Below, in pieces: positions 63,689 through 64,000 of a stretch of 64,000 nt of DNA; within the stretch, counting starts at the first letter, position 1; every line of letters starts with the position of its first letter. This DNA comes from Candidatus Competibacter sp. (lineage in GTDB: Bacteria > Pseudomonadota > Gammaproteobacteria > Competibacterales > Competibacteraceae). The position numbers were made by a program, and so were the translations under genes. The notes below the pieces were generated by a model. That model worked only from the letters and a program-made list of their open reading frames with translations, was not told the origin of the DNA and did not search any database. The stretch is from the NCBI GenBank assembly GCA_029624815.1, contig JARSSH010000060.1, forward strand, positions 156,077 through 220,076. Reading direction: 5' to 3'.

Positions 63689-64000
63689 GGCGGGGGCTCC
63701 AGGAAAAGTGCCTGCTTGCAGTATATGCTTCTGATGGCAAGATGTTCCGACCCGAGCCGTTCAAGCCAATCTGGTGACAAATTACGATTGTTGGGGGTTG
63801 GTATCATCGCCGAGGGTGTTGGTGCAGCCGACGGGGTCATTGATTCGGAGTTGGGGTGAAAAAGCGCCTTTTGCGTGAATGCTGAGATGTTATACAGAGA
63901 TCGCCGCTTTCACCGTTGGCTGCGGACTCCGATAGATGGCTGGAGCCAGCCCTGTAAAGGTGTTATAACTTATTGTAAAATAATATATTTTAAATTTCAA
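63689..64000. other. Non-coding end of window
   Basis: No gene is supported in these 312 bases. The first part is the leader of the DUF2157 gene on the minus strand. The last 40 bases are strongly AT-rich (TTATTGTAAAATAATATATT) and could hold a promoter for a gene beyond the window. Confidence 0.5.

Overview
The window is chromosomal DNA of a GC-rich gammaproteobacterium. The evidence is gene order: the S10-spc-alpha ribosomal block runs from the end of rpsS to rplQ in the enterobacterial/pseudomonad order. The order rpoE-rseA-rseB-rseC-lepA-lepB-DUF4845-rnc-era-recO is characteristic of the class, as are sdhCDAB followed by sdhE, ygfX and nadB. A split B12-dependent ribonucleotide reductase (NrdJa/NrdJb), an IPTL-CTERM surface protease and Uma2 and toxin-antitoxin cassettes suggest an environmental lineage. 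A Chromatiales/Competibacter-like bacterium is my guess, not something the sequence proves. No rRNA, tRNA, CRISPR array or intact insertion sequence was seen.

Layout. 1-11030: ribosomal proteins, secY and rpoA, closed by a clear terminator. 11031-17180: a 57-residue orphan gene, a quinone oxidoreductase, nrdJb and nrdJa behind tandem NrdR boxes, and a lipoprotein pair including a FlgO-like protein. 17193-27723, minus strand: a SAM-cycle operon metK - SAH riboswitch - ahcY - [five-gene AT-richer island] - metF. The island encodes DndC, DndD, a DndE-FtsK fusion, an ABC-type ATPase and a DUF4435/TOPRIM protein resembling the AriA/AriB pair of PARIS. 28008-30039: a nested palindromic repeat, a putative metalloprotein, moaD, moaE and rnt. 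30292-34836: a 1514-residue sedolisin-type protease. 34904-39946: ygfZ, a sdhAF4 homologue and sdhCDAB. 40019-44531: sdhE, then an inserted cassette (yefM-yoeB, a decayed vapC, Uma2), then ygfX and nadB. 44660-52987: the rpoE/rse and lepA-recO block. 53038-63688: a PfkB-family sugar/nucleoside kinase, an APH/P-loop kinase, mrcB, a proline-rich TPR lipoprotein, a DinG/YoaA helicase and two DUF2157-type membrane proteins.

The most interesting region is 18060-26541. The five island genes are packed with 11-bp overlap, 2-bp gap, 1-bp gap and 20-bp overlap. The first start codon overlaps the ahcY stop by one base (TAATG), and the last gene ends 13 bp before the metF start. A DNA phosphorothioation module (DndC, DndD and DndE, the last fused to an FtsK translocase) therefore appears to share one transcript with an abortive-infection-type ATPase/TOPRIM pair. 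That transcript lies downstream of an S-adenosylhomocysteine riboswitch. DndA, DndB and the usual DndFGH restriction genes are absent. My inference is that the ATPase/TOPRIM pair acts as the effector arm of a compact phosphorothioate-linked defence system embedded in the SAM-recycling operon.

A second recurrent theme is insertion of cassettes into conserved operons: the island between ahcY and metF, and the yefM-yoeB/vapC/Uma2 segment between sdhE and ygfX. Several small genes (rpmJ, sdhAF4, the 57-residue orphan) and corrected start sites are given below. All functional calls rest on reading motifs by eye; no database search was run.
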